From JAEUTH01 sp044230205 (GTDB taxonomy: Bacteria; Bacteroidota; Bacteroidia; AKYH767-A; OLB10): a stretch of DNA of 64,000 nucleotides. The DNA lies in contig JBGARN010000001.1 of assembly GCA_044230205.1 (NCBI GenBank), positions 1 through 64,000 of the forward strand. The letters run 5' to 3'. Shown here one piece after another: positions 9,117-16,474 of the stretch. Made by a program: the position numbers and the translations under genes. Under the pieces are notes generated by a model. The model did not search any database. It was not told where the DNA came from and saw nothing but the letters and a program-made list of their open reading frames with translations. How positions within the stretch are numbered: position 1 is the first letter of the stretch; the number at the start of each line of letters is the position of its first letter.

Positions 9117-9627
9117 AGAAAGTACTGTTATTAGTGGATTGTTTCAGATTATAAAAGCAACCAAAAACTGAAATAAGCAGGGGAATAAATGGCAGATAAA
9201 TAAACAGGTATACCACCGTTTGAATTTCCTTTTCGGGAAATAATGAACGTGGTATAAATTGATCACCCATAAAATAAATGAACAGTGCAAGGGCCAGTAA
9301 ATTGATGGTGATTACCTGCAACCAGTAATTTAGCCTCATCTGCTTATCTGTTATCTTATCGGCATTTATAAACGGATTTATAAAAACATAGCGATAAAAA
9401 GCAATGAGTAATAATGATGCTATACTAAAAAGAACTTTCTCCTCCAATCCTGCAGCAGGTTCAGGAAAACGATCGGTACCTGAAGAGCCGGATCGCAAAA
9501 ATGCATCAGCAGTGCATATAAAACTGAGCAACGCTGGCACAATGGCAATTATGCCTATTACCTGGTTAGTAGAAGTAATTATTCTGCCAGCCTGCATTTC
9601 TTTGTTATGCATTAACGATGAATTCAT
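9106..9627 (-). CDS. Four-helix membrane protein behind an ACTTTG-N5-CAAAGT palindrome
   Basis: A 173-residue protein with four hydrophobic helices (about 20-42, 65-83, 103-121 and 138-160) and short charged loops. I do not recognise the family. Its 3' end overlaps the start of the following gene by 11 bases. The start codon (9627) lies 12 bases below a perfect inverted repeat that also precedes the cluster's first gene, so this gene probably has its own regulated promoter even though it lies directly downstream of the regulator gene. Confidence 0.75.
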   Translation of the reverse strand: MNSSLMHNKEMQAGRIITSTNQVIGIIAIVPALLSFICTADAFLRSGSSGTDRFPEPAAGLEEKVLFSIASLLLIAFYRYVFINPFINADKITDKQMRLNYWLQVITINLLALALFIYFMGDQFIPRSLFPEKEIQTVVYLFIYLPFIPLLISVFGCFYNLKQSTNNSTFYEN

Positions 9628-9639
9628 TTTATTCAGAGT

Positions 9640-9656
9640 ACTTTGAAATACAAAGT
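9640..9656 (-). promoter_or_regulatory. Candidate operator: ACTTTG-N5-CAAAGT palindrome upstream of 9106-9627
   Basis: A perfect 6-base inverted repeat (ACTTTG, AAATA, CAAAGT) ending 12 bases before the ATG at 9627. The same palindrome with another 5-base spacer occurs at 10757-10775, upstream of the first gene of the cluster. Read on the minus strand the arm contains TTTG of a Bacteroidota -7-like box. Symmetry and spacing fit a dimeric winged-helix repressor such as the neighbour at 9708-10043; binding is inferred, not shown. Confidence 0.6.
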
Positions 9657-9707
9657 GTAAATTTAAAATTAAACGGAGTTCAATGCTCCGTATTGTTTTG
9701 TGTTATT

Positions 9708-10043
9708 TTATTTTCTTTTTATTAATTCTTCTAAAGCATCAATATGTTCAGTGAATGCCTTCCTTCCAATTCGGGTAACTCCATAAGTTGTATTTGGTTT
9801 TTTACCAATGAATTTTTTTTCCACATCAATGTACTTCAAATTTTCAAGCGCACTTAAATGACTGGCAAGGTTGCCGTCACTCACCTCCAGCATCTCTTTA
9901 AGCGAATTGAAATCCACCTCTTCGTTCACCATGAGTACGCTCATAATGCCCAGCCGCACCCGGTTTTCAAAAGCTTTATTTAGTTTATCAATCATACGCT
10001 TCTTGTATTGGATTTCCTGTTCTGAGTTTATTAATTCAATCAT
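9708..10043 (-). CDS. Winged-helix transcriptional regulator (HTH_34 / PF13601-like)
   Basis: A 111-residue, basic, single-domain regulator. Residues about 20-95 make a MarR/ArsR-like winged helix: NAFENRVRLGIMSVL-type first helices, the recognition region SLKEMLEVSDGNLASHLSALE, and a beta-wing (KFIGKKPNTTYGVTRIGRKAF). PF13601 proteins are dimeric DNA binders without a ligand domain and are commonly encoded beside small membrane proteins in Bacteroidota. An ATG at 9995 (MIDKLNKAF) is an alternative start. It lies between two genes that each carry the ACTTTG-N5-CAAAGT palindrome, making it the obvious candidate regulator of the cluster. Confidence 0.88.
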   Translation of the reverse strand: MIELINSEQEIQYKKRMIDKLNKAFENRVRLGIMSVLMVNEEVDFNSLKEMLEVSDGNLASHLSALENLKYIDVEKKFIGKKPNTTYGVTRIGRKAFTEHIDALEELIKRK

Positions 10044-10091
10044 TACAATAACTACATGTAGTAGGAAACATTAAACTCTTAACTCAAAATT

Positions 10092-10736
10092 TCAAACTCT
10101 TTCATACCTATACCACATCATCCCGCCATATATAATATGTAATACTCCGAAACCAATAGCCCAGTAAAACAATCCATGCCCGACATCGTAAAATGCAATG
10201 AGTCCTAAAATAATTTCTGATATGCCCAGGTACCGAATTTCTTTAAGTGTGTATTTACTTGCATTAAGCAAGGCCATGCCATAAAACAAAAGCATACCCG
10301 GGGCAACCATCTCAACATAATGATATCGTAAGAATAAAATCAATAAATAAATACCTCCGGCAATAAGTGGTATGGACATGTTAATCATTAATCGTTTGGC
10401 AGTGCTGTCCCAGATGGCAGCACCCTGTTTTTTTGCCTTTCGATACGTTAATATAAAGGCTGTGATGAGTGAAAAAGAAAGTACTGTAAAAGCATTTGCA
10501 AAAAAGAAAGTATACCAGCCAATATTCGGATTCCCAAGCGAGTCGCGTGCTGCATCCCAATACTGTGACGTGCGAAACTCCAGCCCCACGTACAAGTAGG
10601 CAGCAGCAGCACCGGCAAGGGCGTAAAGGCCGGCAAAAATTCCTGATAGTCCACTAAGTGAAATGAAACGCGATGAACGTTCCATCATTTGGCGTATGTC
10701 ACTTATTGCTTTAAGTTGCTCTTGTTCTGAGTTCAT
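10092..10736 (-). CDS. Membrane protein paired with the winged-helix regulator
   Basis: A 214-residue protein from the ATG at 10736 (MNSEQEQLKAISDIRQMMER); the frame extends to 10799 but that would run over the palindromic promoter. A cytoplasmic N-terminal helix precedes RFISLSGLSGIFAG and six hydrophobic helices. The N-terminal IRQMMERSSRFISLSGLSG motif is one I associate with Bacteroidota membrane proteins found next to PF13601 regulators. The regulator begins 48 bases downstream on the same strand. Role unknown; possibly a membrane sensor or the regulated effector. Confidence 0.78.
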   Translation of the reverse strand: MNSEQEQLKAISDIRQMMERSSRFISLSGLSGIFAGLYALAGAAAAYLYVGLEFRTSQYWDAARDSLGNPNIGWYTFFFANAFTVLSFSLITAFILTYRKAKKQGAAIWDSTAKRLMINMSIPLIAGGIYLLILFLRYHYVEMVAPGMLLFYGMALLNASKYTLKEIRYLGISEIILGLIAFYDVGHGLFYWAIGFGVLHIIYGGMMWYRYERV

Positions 10737-10756
10737 TTTAATAATGCAGTTAAAAG

Positions 10757-10775
10757 TACTTTGTGATGCAAAGTA
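10757..10775 (-). promoter_or_regulatory. Candidate promoter/operator: TACTTTG-N5-CAAAGTA palindrome
   Basis: A perfect 7-base inverted repeat with spacer TGATG, 20 bases before the ATG at 10736. On the minus strand the upstream arm gives TTACTTTG, one base from the Bacteroidota -7 consensus TAnnTTTG, so a bound dimer would cover the promoter. It is the longer copy of the element at 9640-9656. Confidence 0.62.
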
Positions 10776-10878
10776 AAAACTAAAAAACAAACTGTGCAAG
10801 AAAAATCTGATTAAATATGATAGATTTCTGTTGAAAGAGAAGAAAGGGTATAAGAATTGAGCCTGTGGAAATGGAAAA

Positions 10879-12543
10879 CTACTTCAGTATCCAGCTCAGA
10901 TCAACATCCCAATTGGCCCGGGCATTAACAATATCAGGGTAATAGAAAACGTTTTCAGGTTGTATTTTTTTGCGATAGTTACCGCCATCCCATTTGCCAT
11001 TATTATTGGAATCATCAATTACTCTTATTTTGTATTTGCCGGGCAGCAGGTATTCAAAACGAAGGGATCCATTCTTCTGAACGCTCATTTGACGAACAAC
11101 AGCATCATTTTCTGTAAGGATTTGCATGATGTGATTGTATTTCTTTTCAGTAACCGAATAGTTTACTGCAACGGTTGAATATTCTTTTTCTTCCCGCACT
11201 CTGAAATCAAACATCACCGTATCGTTATGCTGATTAAAAATATCTGTAACAGCTGCAGGAATCATTAATAAACGATATTTTTTATTTTCAGATTTATTAA
11301 ATGCTATGAAATAGCTCCTCTTATTACTGTTTGCAATTGTCAGTGAAAATGGAACATCAGTTGTCGAGTCAGCTTTAAGATTAATCAGCTCCTTGTTTAT
11401 TTTTTCAATAGGCGCAGAAAAAGTTAAGATTAGTGTATCAGGTATTTCAAGAATATTCCCGTTCATATTTGTGAAAACCGGGAATGCTGGCAACAGTGCA
11501 GCTTCGCGGCCTTTGTTTCCTTTTAATGCTCTGAAATTTACATGGATGGTATCAATAGGCATCTTATTATAAAACACAACGGCATGTAATGAATCAACAA
11601 GGCTGTCTTTATTGTAAACAAACAAAGTATCGTAGCTCCCGTTAATTTCTGTCAGAAATGAACTTGTTAAGTTATTACCATCTATATTTTTTAATTCAAC
11701 ACCCTGAGCAGGAGCAGTTAATACAATAATGATTTTTCCTTGTGATGTATATTGCGCCTTAAGTACATGCGGTGCAGTATCAGGTTCATTGAACATTTTC
11801 AGATTATGAAAATTTGTATCAGGCACCTGTACCAGCTCATTTGAAAAGGCAATTTGTTCGTTTTTGCTGTCGAAGTAATAATTGGAGTTGGCATCTTTTA
11901 GTGCAAATAATTTATAAGTGCCTTCTTTAAGATTGCGTACAATAAAATTACCTGCTGAATCGGTTTTAGAAAAGTAATCAGGCAGTGAACTATACACCAT
12001 TGAATCGTTGGTAATGCTATACAGCATAACGACAATTCCTTTTTCTGTTTTTAAATTTTCAGAAAATTTTACAGACCCTCTTACTTCAAGCGAATCCAGT
12101 TGAGGACCAGTTGCAAACACATATTGATAGTTATCCAGCACATTGCTTTCATGAACGTCAACAATGGCATTACCAAAATTTAATGTATAAGTTGTATTTG
12201 GTTTAAGCGAATCAGGAAGTTTAATAAGCAATGATTTTCCTTTTACCTCAGCTTCAGGTTCACTTTTCATGATTGGCGATACAATCAATTGTTTGTTCAG
12301 GTCTTTTAACTCGACATATTCATCAAAATCAATTTTTATTTCGCGGCTGCTGAAGTTAACGGAATAGTTTTCAGGATAACTTTTTACAATTACAGGAGGC
12401 TGAATATCCTTTGGTCCCCCGCCCGGCATTTGCCTGATAGCACACGATGTTACAAGCAAACTTAACCCAAAGGCAATCATTACTATGAAAGAGGATGAAT
12501 AACCTTTCCCGGTAATTGATTTTAGTTTTAAAAAAAGCACCAC
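10879..12543 (-). CDS. Ig-like domain (Big_5) lipoprotein
   Basis: A 554-residue envelope lipoprotein. The lipobox is LLVTSC (Cys about residue 34), followed by the Bacteroidota-typical RQMPGGGPKD and QPPVIVKSYPENYSVNF, which opens a Big_5 Ig-like domain (residues 50-145). Further beta-rich regions include a carboxypeptidase-regulatory-like segment (FIVRNLKEGTYKLFALKD, about 205-225) and a second copy near the C-terminus (YLLPGKYKIRVIDDSNNNGKWDGG). The start is a GTG at 12543; no in-frame ATG gives a plausible signal peptide. It follows the GAF-domain gene by 14 bases on the same strand, likely one transcript. Function unknown; such proteins are common single-copy outer-membrane lipoproteins in the phylum. 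Confidence 0.85.
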   Translation of the reverse strand: MVLFLKLKSITGKGYSSSFIVMIAFGLSLLVTSCAIRQMPGGGPKDIQPPVIVKSYPENYSVNFSSREIKIDFDEYVELKDLNKQLIVSPIMKSEPEAEVKGKSLLIKLPDSLKPNTTYTLNFGNAIVDVHESNVLDNYQYVFATGPQLDSLEVRGSVKFSENLKTEKGIVVMLYSITNDSMVYSSLPDYFSKTDSAGNFIVRNLKEGTYKLFALKDANSNYYFDSKNEQIAFSNELVQVPDTNFHNLKMFNEPDTAPHVLKAQYTSQGKIIIVLTAPAQGVELKNIDGNNLTSSFLTEINGSYDTLFVYNKDSLVDSLHAVVFYNKMPIDTIHVNFRALKGNKGREAALLPAFPVFTNMNGNILEIPDTLILTFSAPIEKINKELINLKADSTTDVPFSLTIANSNKRSYFIAFNKSENKKYRLLMIPAAVTDIFNQHNDTVMFDFRVREEKEYSTVAVNYSVTEKKYNHIMQILTENDAVVRQMSVQKNGSLRFEYLLPGKYKIRVIDDSNNNGKWDGGNYRKKIQPENVFYYPDIVNARANWDVDLSWILK

Positions 12544-12557
12544 TGGTATTAAGTATT

Positions 12558-13076
12558 TTAAAAAAAGGTTTCTACAAGGTTAATCACTTTTTGCAAATTC
12601 TTCTGATCTGTTTCATCAAAAGAAGCCAGTCTTTCGCTATCAATGTCCAATACTAAAATCACCTTGTCATTTTTGAATACAGGTAATACTATTTCTGATT
12701 TCGATAAGCTATTGCATGCTATATGTCCGGGAAACTGATCCACATCATCAACAATAATTACAGTTTTACTCTTCCAGGCTGTTCCGCAAACACCTCTGCC
12801 ATATTGTATTCGCGTACAGGCAACCGGTCCCTGGAAAGGCCCCAACACCAATTCTTCCACTTCGTTTACGTCTGATGGATTGCCTGCAACCTTTTTTTTA
12901 ACGAAATAAAATCCAACCCACAACCAGTCCATTCCATATTTTAGAGCAGCAGCAATATTGCCCAGGTTTGCTGTTATATCATTCTCTCCATCAATCAATC
13001 CCTTAATTTGTGGAATTAATAAGTCATACTTTTCCTGTTTGCCAAGGTTTAAATCAATATTGATTTCTTCTGCCAT
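12558..13076 (-). CDS. msrC: Free methionine-(R)-sulfoxide reductase (GAF domain)
   Basis: A 172-residue cytosolic enzyme that reduces free methionine-R-sulfoxide using a GAF fold and thioredoxin. The three cysteines of the E. coli YebR/MsrC mechanism are all present at matching spacing: Cys87 (VACTRI), Cys97 (RGVCGTAW) and Cys121 (HIACNS). The substrate-pocket motifs WVGFYF, LVLGPFQGP and SEIVLPV and the closing LDIDSERLASFDETD are also there. Length equals the usual 150-170. A TACTTTCG -7-like box lies 21 bases upstream of the ATG. It is co-oriented with the Ig-like lipoprotein. Confidence 0.95.
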   Translation of the reverse strand: MAEEINIDLNLGKQEKYDLLIPQIKGLIDGENDITANLGNIAAALKYGMDWLWVGFYFVKKKVAGNPSDVNEVEELVLGPFQGPVACTRIQYGRGVCGTAWKSKTVIIVDDVDQFPGHIACNSLSKSEIVLPVFKNDKVILVLDIDSERLASFDETDQKNLQKVINLVETFF

Positions 13077-13097
13077 TAATTATTATTTTTTCGTTGA

Positions 13098-13105
13098 CGA
13101 AAGTA
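13098..13105 (-). promoter_or_regulatory. -7-like promoter box of msrC
   Basis: TACTTTCG on the minus strand, one base from the Bacteroidota -7 consensus TAnnTTTG, 21 bases upstream of the msrC ATG; a TTG trinucleotide lies 16 bases further upstream. Prediction by pattern only. Confidence 0.45.
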
Positions 13106-13243
13106 GCTGATTATTTTTAGTCAATCCATAACATTCAGATTGTCTGCTGAAATGTTCATAGAACTCGAAACAATTTTTAGTTTTTGTTTTGCTTACAAAA
13201 GAAATGCTGTGGGCTCCTTATCCCAAATTCCTACATTAGCGGC

Positions 13244-13945
13244 ATGCAGAAAGTTGTGTTCAAAGATTTAGGATTGATAGATTACAAGCAATGCTGGGAT
13301 TACCAGGAATCATTAATGAAAGAAGTGGTTGATATCAAACTTAAAAACCGCGAATTGCCTGAGGACAAAAAACTTTCACCCATGCACTATTTATTATTTT
13401 GCGAACACCCGCATGTTTATACGCTGGGTAAAAGCGGCTCGGAGAAAAATTTGCTCATTGATGAAACACAGCTTGAAATTAATGCAGCCACATTTTATAA
13501 AATCAATCGCGGAGGTGATATTACTTATCATGGCCCGGGACAACTGGTAGGCTATCCGGTTTTGGATTTAGATTATTTCTTTAATGACATCCATAAGTAT
13601 ATGCGCTACCTGGAAGAAGTGGTAATACTTACACTGGCAGATTATGGAATAGCTGGGGGGCGAATACAAGGACTAACTGGCGTTTGGCTTGATTTTGAAA
13701 ACCCGGCAAAAGCCCGTAAAATATGCGCATTCGGTGTCAGGCTAAGCAGGTGGGTTACCATGCATGGCTGGGCATTTAATGTAAACACTGATTTGAATTA
13801 TTTCAATAACATCATACCCTGTGGCATTGATGATAAAGCTGTAACCTCACTTGAGCATGAATTAGGTTTCTCCATTGAGATGACTGAAGTGAAGGAAAAA
13901 ATGAAACAGAATTTTGAAAAAATATTTGACGTAGATTTAATTTGA
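13244..13945 (+). CDS. lipB: Lipoyl(octanoyl) transferase
   Basis: Transfers octanoate from acyl carrier protein to lipoyl-domain lysines, the first step of lipoate synthesis. The ATG at 13244 (MQKVVFKDLG) gives 233 residues; 20 further codons upstream lack family similarity. LipB landmarks are RGGDITYHGPGQLVGYPV with the catalytic-pocket His, the lysine region KARKICAFGVRLSRWVTMHG, and NIIPCGIDDKAVTSLEHELG containing the acyl-acceptor cysteine. Both catalytic residues (Lys in KICAFG, Cys in PCGI) are therefore present. Cytosolic. Divergent from msrC; no lipA in the window. Confidence 0.96.
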   Translation: MQKVVFKDLGLIDYKQCWDYQESLMKEVVDIKLKNRELPEDKKLSPMHYLLFCEHPHVYTLGKSGSEKNLLIDETQLEINAATFYKINRGGDITYHGPGQLVGYPVLDLDYFFNDIHKYMRYLEEVVILTLADYGIAGGRIQGLTGVWLDFENPAKARKICAFGVRLSRWVTMHGWAFNVNTDLNYFNNIIPCGIDDKAVTSLEHELGFSIEMTEVKEKMKQNFEKIFDVDLI

Positions 13946-13989
13946 ACATAGTTTTCTAAAAATATACTGATTGATTGTAAATAAAATTG

Positions 13990-15120
13990 ATGAAAAAACT
14001 CGTTGTAATACTTATCTGGATTCTTTTCCTGGCTAATGCGGCAATCATTGCTACCGGCAGCACTTATCTTTATAAAGCTTTTTACTATAATTTTGTTGAT
14101 ATAGATGACTACAAGCTGTTCAACAACCGAACAATTGTTGCCAATGAGCCTAAACCCTGGAACCTATCTGCTTATTATAATAAAATCAGAATAACAGATG
14201 AGCTGAAATGGAAACTTGATGGATATAAAACCACAGCTTTTCTGGTGGTAAGAAATGACTCGATTGTTTATGAAAATTATTGGGAAGATTATAATGACAG
14301 CTCACTTTCAGGTTCATTTTCTGTTGCGAAAAGTATAGTGAATGTGTTAGTGGGCATTGCACTTAAAGAGGGTAAAATAAATAGCATTGATGAGCCGGTA
14401 AGTAAATACGTTCCTGAATTTGGCAAGGATAGAAAAAGTAAAATCACCATCAGGCACTTGCTGGAAATGTCCTCCGGGTTAAAGTGGGATGAGGCTTATG
14501 CAAATCCATTTTCGATTACTACCGAGGCCTACTATGGAAATGACCTGTACACCTTAATGGCAAACCTTGAAGTTGAGACCGAACCCGGAAAAGTTTTCAA
14601 TTACCAGAGTTGCAATTCAAACCTGCTTTCAATCATAGTTAGTAAAGCTACCGGTAAAACACTCAGCCAGTATGCATCTGAAAAATTATGGACACCCCTG
14701 CATGCTGAACATAATGCTTTATGGAGTCTTGACCACGAAGAAGGCATTGAAAAAGGTTATTGTTGCTTTAATTCTAACGCACGTGATTTTGCACGAATCG
14801 GCAAGCTTTATCTCAACAAAGGAAATTTTGACGGTGTTCAATTGGTAGACACTGCATTTGTGGAAGAATCAACACGACCTGCCCCGATATTGGACAACAA
14901 TGGCCAGCCCAATAAAATATATGGACTGCATTGGTGGTGTATTAACCGCAAGCAGCATCAGGTGTTTTTCGCACGTGGTATTTTAGGGCAATATATTTTT
15001 GTAGTGCCCGACAAAAATTTAATCATAGTAAGGCTTGGACATAAAAGGGGTGAACGCACACCTGATGGATATGTTGAAGATATTTTTACTTATCTTGATG
15101 AAACAATTAAAATTTTTTGA
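13990..15120 (+). CDS. Serine hydrolase of the beta-lactamase class C / NylB type
   Basis: A 376-residue exported or membrane-anchored hydrolase (N-terminal helix KKLVVILIWILFLANAAII). The SxxK nucleophile motif is Ser111-Val-Ala-Lys114 and the tyrosine motif is Tyr205 in NYQSCNSN, spacing close to 6-aminohexanoate-dimer hydrolase NylB and EstB-like esterases rather than to true AmpC. The C-terminal YGLHWWCI and GQYIFVVPDKNLIIVRLGHK complete the fold. Substrate is not predictable; esterase or small-amide hydrolase activity is more likely than beta-lactam resistance. ATG at 13990 used (a TTG precedes it). It lies 44 bases after lipB on the same strand. Confidence 0.88.
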   Translation: MKKLVVILIWILFLANAAIIATGSTYLYKAFYYNFVDIDDYKLFNNRTIVANEPKPWNLSAYYNKIRITDELKWKLDGYKTTAFLVVRNDSIVYENYWEDYNDSSLSGSFSVAKSIVNVLVGIALKEGKINSIDEPVSKYVPEFGKDRKSKITIRHLLEMSSGLKWDEAYANPFSITTEAYYGNDLYTLMANLEVETEPGKVFNYQSCNSNLLSIIVSKATGKTLSQYASEKLWTPLHAEHNALWSLDHEEGIEKGYCCFNSNARDFARIGKLYLNKGNFDGVQLVDTAFVEESTRPAPILDNNGQPNKIYGLHWWCINRKQHQVFFARGILGQYIFVVPDKNLIIVRLGHKRGERTPDGYVEDIFTYLDETIKIF

Positions 15121-15162
15121 TCACCCCCTGATTTCTAATCGCATTAATTTAAATTAGCACTC

Positions 15163-15567
15163 ATGTTAAAGGATATTCCGAATGAAACTGTGGTGGATGT
15201 AGCAGTAGCTGTTGTACCCGAAACGAATGAAGAAGGGCAGGAAGTGTGGAATGTTTACCTGCTTAATTTAAAGGAACATGATATTGAAAATGTACTGGTA
15301 ACCTCACGCGGCTATGGTGTGCATGAAGGGGAACAAATAAAAACATCAACCCTCAGGCATTTTTTAGATGAAATGAAAAGCCAGAGCTTTAAGCTAATAG
15401 AGCCAATCATTACTGATGTATTCGGATTAAATAACGAGTACTGGGTTAGTTTTTATGTGGATAAAAAAATCTTCGATAAAAAATATTTGTTTCTGCCGGA
15501 AAGTATCAGTAAAGAATTTTTTTCTGTCATTCCCATTATTGGGAAAGAAGGTGTTATAATAAAGTGA
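15163..15567 (+). CDS. Conserved hypothetical protein
   Basis: A 134-residue soluble protein with no signal peptide or membrane segment, ATG at 15163. Predicted alternating beta strands (TVVDVAVAVVPE, VWNVYLLNLK, ENVLVTSRGYG, EYWVSFYVDKKIFDKKYLFLP) suggest one compact alpha/beta domain. The pattern is familiar from unannotated Bacteroidota proteins, but I cannot attach a family name or function. Located between the serine hydrolase and the exonuclease, same strand. Confidence 0.75.
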   Translation: MLKDIPNETVVDVAVAVVPETNEEGQEVWNVYLLNLKEHDIENVLVTSRGYGVHEGEQIKTSTLRHFLDEMKSQSFKLIEPIITDVFGLNNEYWVSFYVDKKIFDKKYLFLPESISKEFFSVIPIIGKEGVIIK

Positions 15568-15669
15568 TGAGTATCTAAAAATTTATGCCACCTGCTATGA
15601 TGTAACCGAATCAATTTAAATCGTGAAACGAATCTCCTGAAATTTAATTTTCAAACCTTAAAACATACC

Positions 15670-16392
15670 ATGCTTAACAACATTAACCTCGAAAACATTT
15701 TATTCCTGGATATTGAAACAGTTCCACAGCACCCTGCTTTTGATCTACTCGGCAAACCCTGGCAGGAATTATGGGAACGAAAGGCATCCTATCTTAAAAA
15801 GGAAGAAGCTGAAACAGCCGCAGATATTTATAACCGAGCGGGCATTTATGCTGAATTCGGAAAAATTATCTGCATTTCAGTTGGTGTACTATTGGTTCAA
15901 AATGGAGTGCGTTACTTCAGGATAAAATCTTTTTATGGTGATGATGAAGAAAAATTATTGAATGATTTTGCAAAACTTCTAAACGAAAAATACAACAAGC
16001 CTCAACACTTGTTATGTGCGCATAACGGCAAAGAATTTGATTTTCCTTATTTAAGCAGGCGTATGCTTATTAATGGAATCAAGTTGCCCGAACTTTTGAA
16101 TACGGCAACAAAAAAACCATGGGAAGTGCAACACCTTGATACCATGGAACTGTGGAAATTTGGTGACTATAAAAGCTATACGCCACTCAACCTTCTTGCT
16201 TTGATTTTTAATATACCAAGCCCCAAAGACGATATTGATGGAAGTATGGTTTGGAAAATATACTGGCAGGAAAAAGATCTTGAACGCATTGTTACCTATT
16301 GCCAGAAAGATGTAATTACGGTTGCACAAATCGTTTTAAAATATCGCCTTGAACCATTGCTTACTGATGATGAAATAGTGTTAATTAAGTAA
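15670..16392 (+). CDS. Predicted 3'-5' exonuclease, PolB-like DEDDy (PF10108-like)
   Basis: A 240-residue single-domain RNase H-fold nuclease. DEDDy exonuclease motifs are visible in order: Exo I LFLDIET (Asp and Glu near 14-16), Exo II CAHNGKEFDFPYLSRR (Asn/Asp near 117-124), and Exo III YCQKDVITVAQI with the final Asp and the preceding Tyr-Cys. Such proteins resemble the proofreading domain of family-B DNA polymerases but stand alone; the cellular role is unproven. Cytosolic, length normal for the group. Confidence 0.9.
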   Translation: MLNNINLENILFLDIETVPQHPAFDLLGKPWQELWERKASYLKKEEAETAADIYNRAGIYAEFGKIICISVGVLLVQNGVRYFRIKSFYGDDEEKLLNDFAKLLNEKYNKPQHLLCAHNGKEFDFPYLSRRMLINGIKLPELLNTATKKPWEVQHLDTMELWKFGDYKSYTPLNLLALIFNIPSPKDDIDGSMVWKIYWQEKDLERIVTYCQKDVITVAQIVLKYRLEPLLTDDEIVLIK

Positions 16393-16474
16393 TAAGGTGG
16401 AAGGGGTGCTATAAAGTCGAACGAAAATCGTTTCCTTTGAACAACCATTAATCAAAATCATTATTTAAAAAGCT

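Noticed and set aside
13990..15120. Beta-lactamase (antibiotic resistance) call
   Set aside because: Motif spacing (Ser111, Lys114, Tyr205) fits NylB/EstB-like hydrolases; no KTG motif typical of AmpC was identified.
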